DNA of 7,232 nt from CAZEUZ01 sp964515805 (GTDB taxonomy: Bacteria; Pseudomonadota; Gammaproteobacteria; Pseudomonadales; Cellvibrionaceae): assembly GCA_964515805.1 (NCBI GenBank), contig CAZEUZ010000148.1, positions 1 through 7,232 on the forward strand, read 5' to 3'. The translations under genes and the position numbers were made by a program. Each line of letters begins with the position of its first letter. Positions within the stretch are counted from its first letter, which is position 1. Of this stretch, positions 1 through 5,100 are shown piece after piece. A model generated the notes under the pieces. That model made no database searches. It was given only the letters and a program-made list of their open reading frames with translations, and was not told where the DNA came from.

Positions 1-64
1 GACTATTTTGTCGGTATTTTGACGATATTGGTTTCAATAAGGGCAGATAATAGGAATTTAAATT
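1..64 (+). promoter_or_regulatory. AT-rich leader upstream of the transporter gene
   Basis: This short non-coding stretch precedes the first gene. It contains TATTTTG at 4-10 and again at 15-21, and a shorter TATTG at 26-30, so the three copies start exactly 11 bp apart, close to one DNA helical turn. A TTGACG that resembles a -35 box lies at 19-24, but no well-spaced -10 box follows. The true promoter may be upstream of the window. No end of an upstream gene and no terminator hairpin can be recognised. Assigning regulatory function is inference from position and base composition only. Confidence 0.3.
52..55 (+). promoter_or_regulatory. Shine-Dalgarno site for the TpsB gene
   Basis: AGGA sits nine bases before the GTG at 65, an ordinary spacing for a ribosome binding site. 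It supports the GTG as start. An in-frame TAA at 59-61 prevents any farther upstream start, and the next in-frame TTG/GTG codons (143-148) would destroy the signal peptide. Confidence 0.6.
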
Positions 65-1846
65 GTGTGCAAGAGGCACCCCACTGTAATTTACAGTGGA
101 TCACCGTCCATTCCGGCACTTTGCTATGTCATTTGTTTAGCATTGGTGCTTTCTTTAGTCCATTCCAACAGTTTAGCGGCTCCTCCGACGACTGAGGAGC
201 AAATCCAAAAGCGTCAAGATGATATTTTTCGTGAGCGTCAGCGGAATCGACTTGAACCTGTGCCTGAGGTGCGTTTGGAACCTGATGTCGAGGAATTGCC
301 TTCCGACCAAATTCCCGAAAACGAAACACCCTGTTTTATTCTTCGTGAGATTCGTTTGGAAGCTTTTGACAAAGGCAAAAACGATAAAGAATCAGCTCAG
401 TTATTTCAATGGGCATTGGATGAAGTGTTATACCCTAATGCGTGGTTGAAAGAAGAGCCTGAAGCCTCGCCTATATTAGGCAGGTGCTATGGCGCACAAG
501 GTATTAACGCCATCATGCGTAAAGTGCAAAATACCATCATTCGCCGCGGTTATGTCACCACCCGAATCGTGGCAGGTCCTCAAGACCTCAAATCCGGTAC
601 GCTGGTACTCACGGTCATTCCGGGCCGCATTAACAAACTTAAGTCCGATGACCGTGACCCTCACTTATTGCCGTTAGAAGAGGGTGCCATATTAAATTTG
701 CGTCATATCGAACAGGCATTGGAAAGCCTCAAACGCCTGCCCAGCGTTCAGGCCGATATTCAAATCGTTCCCGCTGAAGATAAACAGGCGCAAGCCGGTG
801 AAAGTGATCTGATCATCGTTTGGCAACAGAGCCGCCCTTGGCGTGCTGGTTTGTCTGTTGACGACTCCGGTTCGGAGTCAACTGGGGAGACTCAAGGCAC
901 GTTGTCCTTTGCTTACGATGACTTGGCTAATATGAACGACAGCCTGACGATGAACTTCGGCCACGATCTGGATGATGCCGAACCAGGGGATGGTGGCACC
1001 GAATCTTATTACATCAACTACAGCTTCCCTGTTAAATGGTTGACCCTATCGTTCACTGCCAGTGAAAATGAGTATTTCCAGACAGTTTCTGGAGCCTTTA
1101 CTGACTCTGAGTTTCGGGGTGTCAGCCGTAACTATCAAATGGATCTGTCACTACCCTTATACCGCGATAACCGCCGCAAAATTACAGGGGGTTTCGGTCT
1201 GTGGCGCAAGCGATCAAACAATTTTGTCGATGATTTTGAAATAAGCATCCAGTACCGAAAAGTGGAAGGGTATACCGCCTCAGTCGACTACCGGCAATTT
1301 ATCGGTAGCGCTATCCTCAATGCATCGACGTCGTTTCGCAAGGCAATGGATACCGATGATATCGCGCTGGAATTACAGGCCAACAAAGTCAATCCTCGAC
1401 CGGTTATCATTACTAATGAAATCAGTATTGATGCGCCCTGGTCCTTGGCCGAGATGCCATTTCGTTATTTTGGCCAGTGGCGTCAACAGAACAATCTCGG
1501 CGGTATTTCCAGCCAGGATTATTTCACCATCGGTAACCGCTACAATGTCCGCACCGGTACCGAAAGCATTAGTCTCTCTGCCGAAAGGGGCTGGTTTGTC
1601 CGCAATGATATCGAACTATTGTATGGGGCGCCGGAGATCGCCCCCTATGTCGGTCTCGATCACGGCCGGGTAAACGGTGAATCCTTTCGCCCCGATTGGG
1701 ATGAATTAACCGCTGGGGTCATCGGCGTCAAAGGTAGAGTTCAACGGCTTTCCTATGAGTTTAACGGCATGTACGCTATAGATGAACCTGACGGTTTTCG
1801 CGACGGTGGCTTCTCTCTGCAATTTTCACTGAATTGGCAGCTGTGA
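65..1846 (+). CDS. TpsB outer-membrane transporter, ShlB/FhaC/HecB family (two-partner secretion)
   Basis: This 593-residue protein is the outer-membrane pore that exports the exoprotein encoded next to it. Translation starts at GTG. Residues 1-39 form a Sec signal peptide with a hydrophobic core at about 19-32 and a cleavage site near SLAA (36-39). Residues 42-62 are charged and helical, matching the plug helix H1. POTRA1 spans about 90-188, with Cys90 and Cys141 placed as in the family's usual disulfide and the GYVTTR and PGR motifs. POTRA2 spans about 191-256 and runs into GESDLIIVWQQSRPWRAGLS, a family hallmark. The rest alternates as beta strands, including LSAERGW (504-510). The length is normal for the family. 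In the barrel-loop L6 motif the usual VRGF reads VRTG (495-498). It probably forms an operon with the gene 35 bp downstream. The family call is secure; whether it serves a CDI toxin (CdiB) or an adhesin/hemolysin cannot be decided here. Confidence 0.96.
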   Translation: MCKRHPTVIYSGSPSIPALCYVICLALVLSLVHSNSLAAPPTTEEQIQKRQDDIFRERQRNRLEPVPEVRLEPDVEELPSDQIPENETPCFILREIRLEAFDKGKNDKESAQLFQWALDEVLYPNAWLKEEPEASPILGRCYGAQGINAIMRKVQNTIIRRGYVTTRIVAGPQDLKSGTLVLTVIPGRINKLKSDDRDPHLLPLEEGAILNLRHIEQALESLKRLPSVQADIQIVPAEDKQAQAGESDLIIVWQQSRPWRAGLSVDDSGSESTGETQGTLSFAYDDLANMNDSLTMNFGHDLDDAEPGDGGTESYYINYSFPVKWLTLSFTASENEYFQTVSGAFTDSEFRGVSRNYQMDLSLPLYRDNRRKITGGFGLWRKRSNNFVDDFEISIQYRKVEGYTASVDYRQFIGSAILNASTSFRKAMDTDDIALELQANKVNPRPVIITNEISIDAPWSLAEMPFRYFGQWRQQNNLGGISSQDYFTIGNRYNVRTGTESISLSAERGWFVRNDIELLYGAPEIAPYVGLDHGRVNGESFRPDWDELTAGVIGVKGRVQRLSYEFNGMYAIDEPDGFRDGGFSLQFSLNWQL

Positions 1847-1881
1847 TGAACGGGCGTGATCGGAATTAAGGAGAATTTATC
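1847..1881 (+). promoter_or_regulatory. Short intergenic gap with strong Shine-Dalgarno for TpsA
   Basis: The 35-bp gap between the two genes holds TAAGGAG at 1867-1873, eight bases before the ATG at 1882. This is close to the ideal ribosome binding sequence and spacing, and stronger than the AGGA used by the transporter gene. I see no hairpin with a T-run and no promoter-like pair, so co-transcription is likely. The stronger site fits a need for more exoprotein than pore, which is inference. Confidence 0.75.
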
Positions 1882-2100
1882 ATGAATAAGGGAATTTATC
1901 GCTTGGTTTTCAACCGCTCCCGCGGATTGTTGATGGTGGCCGGTGAGCTGGCCAAAGGGGCTATCAAAAGTAGTGTCAAAAGTGCCGTAGACACTGTTAC
2001 TATCGGCATAAAAAAAGTGGGGCTAGTTGCCACAGTCAAACCCTTAATCTTTGCCTACTGGCTGGCTTCCGGCTGGGTGTTTTCCCCTCAGTCTATCGCT
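1882..2100 (+). other. Extended signal peptide (ESPR) of TpsA
   Basis: Residues 1-25 start MNKGIYRLVFNRSRGLLMVA, which matches the ESPR that large proteobacterial autotransporters and TpsA proteins carry before a conventional signal. A Lys-spaced amphipathic stretch (about 26-53) follows, then a short hydrophobic core (about 55-67), and a plausible signal peptidase site after SIA at residue 73. The overall length of about 73 residues is like that reported for FhaB. In this family the ESPR is thought to slow inner-membrane export and prevent periplasmic misfolding. The cleavage position is my estimate. Confidence 0.85.
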
Positions 2101-5100
2101 GACATTGTAACCGATACCAGCGTTGCCGGGCACCAACAACAACAGGTTATCAATACTGCCAACGGTCTCCCTCAAGTCAATATCCGCACGCCGAATCAAA
2201 AGGGTTTGTCGCATAATTTCTATACCCAGTTCGACGTCGATAAAAAGGGCGCTATTCTCAATAATTCCCGTAACAACGTCCGCACCCAACAGGCCGGTAT
2301 GGTGACCGGCAATCCCAATTTAGTCGGTGGCACGGCGAAGGTTATTCTCAATGAGGTTAACTCGATCAATCCCAGTCACCTCAACGGTTTTGTCGAAGTC
2401 GCCGGTGATCGGGCCGATGTCATCGTTGCCAATCCCAACGGGATTACTTGTTCCGGTTGCGGTTTTATCAATGCACAGCAATCGACGCTAACTACCGGCA
2501 AGCCACAGATTGTCAATGGCAATCTAGAAAGTTTCCGTGTCACACAAGGAAATATCAATATCGATGGTGAAGGCCTCAATACCAGTGGTAGTGATTATAC
2601 TAACATCATTGCACGCTCCGTGGCCGTCAACGCCGATATTCAAGCTAACCATCTGAGAGTAACAACCGGTAGTAATGAGGTCAGTGCCGATCATCAACAG
2701 ATTACGCCCATTAATGGTGAAGGTGACGCACCTCAGGTGGCTATCGATGTGGCCGAACTCGGTGGTATGTATGCAGGCCATATTCATCTAGTCAGCACTG
2801 AGAATGGTGTCGGTGTGCGCAATGCTGGAGAAATCGGCGCCGGTGTCGGCGAATTTACCCTGACGGCTGATGGCCATTTGCAGAATACCGGCCTTATATT
2901 GTCACAGGGAAACAGTGATATTCAGGCTGACGAAATCACCAATCACAACATCATCCACAGTAAAGAGAACCTACACGTTGCTAGTGATAGCGATATCAAT
3001 AATACCGGCATTATTGATGCGTCTAATGATCTCTCCTTGCAAGCCAAGGGTCAAATTACCAATCAGAGCGATGCTGAAATCAATGGGTTAAATACCCAGA
3101 TAACAACCACTGATACCCTGAGTAATGAAGGTTTAGTTAACAGTGACGGCTTGACTCGGATAGATGCAGATACGGCCAAAAATCAAGGTAGTGGCCGGAT
3201 TTACGGTGACGATGTAGCTATTGAAGCCAATCAACTTAACAATCGCACACAAAACGATGAGGTGCCGGTCATTGCTGCACGCAATGACATGCATTTAGGC
3301 GTGGATCAACTGACCAACGAGGGCGTGGATGCACTGATTGTCAGTTTGCGCGATATGATTATCGGCGGACAAATCAATAATAATGGCGAGGTTGAAGGGC
3401 GGGCAGACTCAATAGACAACGCCTATGCCAGTATTGAAGCGGCAAGGGAATTAACCATTAGCGCCAACACCATCACCAATCGCGCTGAAAGTGCTGAGTT
3501 AGTCGATGGAAATTCCATTACTGAAGAGGTCATCTATTACCAAGACGGTCGTGATTTCGGCAATGACGAACGGCGTTTTACGCGAGATGAAATTAACGCG
3601 AGCCTTGGAAGATTAACCATTTTCTATACAGATGGAGTTGATGAAGATGGCCAACCCATCACTCGCTCCAGGCTCTCTGATCTTGTTGTCGTTGCTATTC
3701 AGACACCCGGCTACCCTGGAACTAATCGTTTTTATATCGACACGGCTGAAGTGACGACTGTTGAACGAGTACTGGAAATTACCAACCCTGGTGCGATCAC
3801 GGCAGGTGGCAATATCAATCTGACTGCCACAACTATCAATAACGACAACAGTCGGATTATTGCAGGCGGTGATTTGATCATTTTGGAGAGCTCAGTTAAT
3901 AACAACCAACGGATTGTCAATCAATCTGTCAGTGAAGTGGGCGAGCGTGTCTACCGTTATCTCCAAAGTAGAAATGACGAAGACTGTCAGGGTTGTTCTG
4001 ATAATCTTGAATCTGATCTCGGTGCCTATACACTCGAACGCACTGAACCAGTGACACTCACCGGCGGCTCCACCGATTCAAATGTCACAGTGAATACACT
4101 CGATGCTTTGCCACCACTGAGCAATAACAGCAGCCTCTTTACTCTGAATTCTGCAACTACCGCACAGGTGTTGATTGAGACCGACCCTCGTTTTGCCAAT
4201 CCCAACCAATGGCTGTCTTCTTCCTATATGTTGACACAACTGGCTAATGATCCTTCCGTAATACAAAAACGTTTGGGTGACGGTTACTACGAACAGCGCT
4301 TAGTGCGCGAACAACTGACCCAATTGACAGGTCAACGGTTATTAGCCAGTTACCAAAGTGAAGAGCAACAATATCAAGCCTTGATGGATGCGGGTATTAC
4401 CTTTGCCCAAGCACACAACTTGATACCCGGTGTGGCTTTAAGCGCCGAACAGATGACTGTACTGACCAGTGATCTGGTTTGGCTCGAAACCCAAACAGTC
4501 ACGCTACCGGATGGCAGTATACAAGAGGTCTTATTGCCCCGTGTGTACACGGTGGTAGGTCCGGACGATTTAGATGGCAATGGCGCACTGTTGGCGGGGG
4601 CCAATGTTGATCTCAACGGTGATAGCCTGATCAACAGCGGTGCTATTGTCGGGCGTAACGGCGTGTCGCTCAATCAGCGACAGGTGAATGACCTACAGGG
4701 ACGGCTGCAAGCCAATACCATTGATGTCGTCACTACGGAAGATATCAGCCTCACCGGTAGCCGATGGCAGGCGCAGGATCGGCTCAATGTCGATGTAGGT
4801 CGCGATCTCAATATACAGCGCGTTACACAAACAGATGAAACTAACAACGGCTCTAGCACCTTCACACGCACTACAGCAGGCAATGCAAGCCGACTGCAAG
4901 TCACTGGCGAAAATGGCAGCCTCGTACTCTCCGCTGATCGCGACGCCACCCTTACCGGCAGTGAGATTCAAAACCAGGGAACCGGTGATACGCGGGTTCA
5001 AGCCGGTAATAATCTTACCGTCAACGCCACTGATACCGGCTATCGCTTTAGCCGCAATCGCGTCAATAATGAACAAATAACACATAGCGGCAGCGAGATT

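Noticed and set aside
19..51. Sigma-70 promoter from TTGACG (19-24) and GATAAT (46-51)
   Set aside because: The spacer is 21 bp, too long. Transcription from it would begin after the Shine-Dalgarno site at 52-55, so it could not serve the gene at 65.
1320..1673. 117-residue open frame on the plus strand in a second frame
   Set aside because: It lies inside the barrel-coding part of the TpsB gene, whose frame carries conserved residues such as LSAERGW here. No independent function is visible.
1847..1881. Terminator or internal promoter between the two genes
   Set aside because: The gap is only 35 bp, with no inverted repeat followed by T-run and no -35/-10 pair. It is filled largely by the ribosome binding region of the second gene.
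4570..4605. EF-hand-like calcium loop (DLDGNGALLAG, residues 897-907); similar DVDGSGDVN at residues 1602-1610
   Set aside because: Both match D-x-D-x-N/S-G but lack the acidic residue at position 12. The first aligns with a GSGALI-type strand I know from related hemagglutinins, so ordinary beta-helix sequence is more likely.
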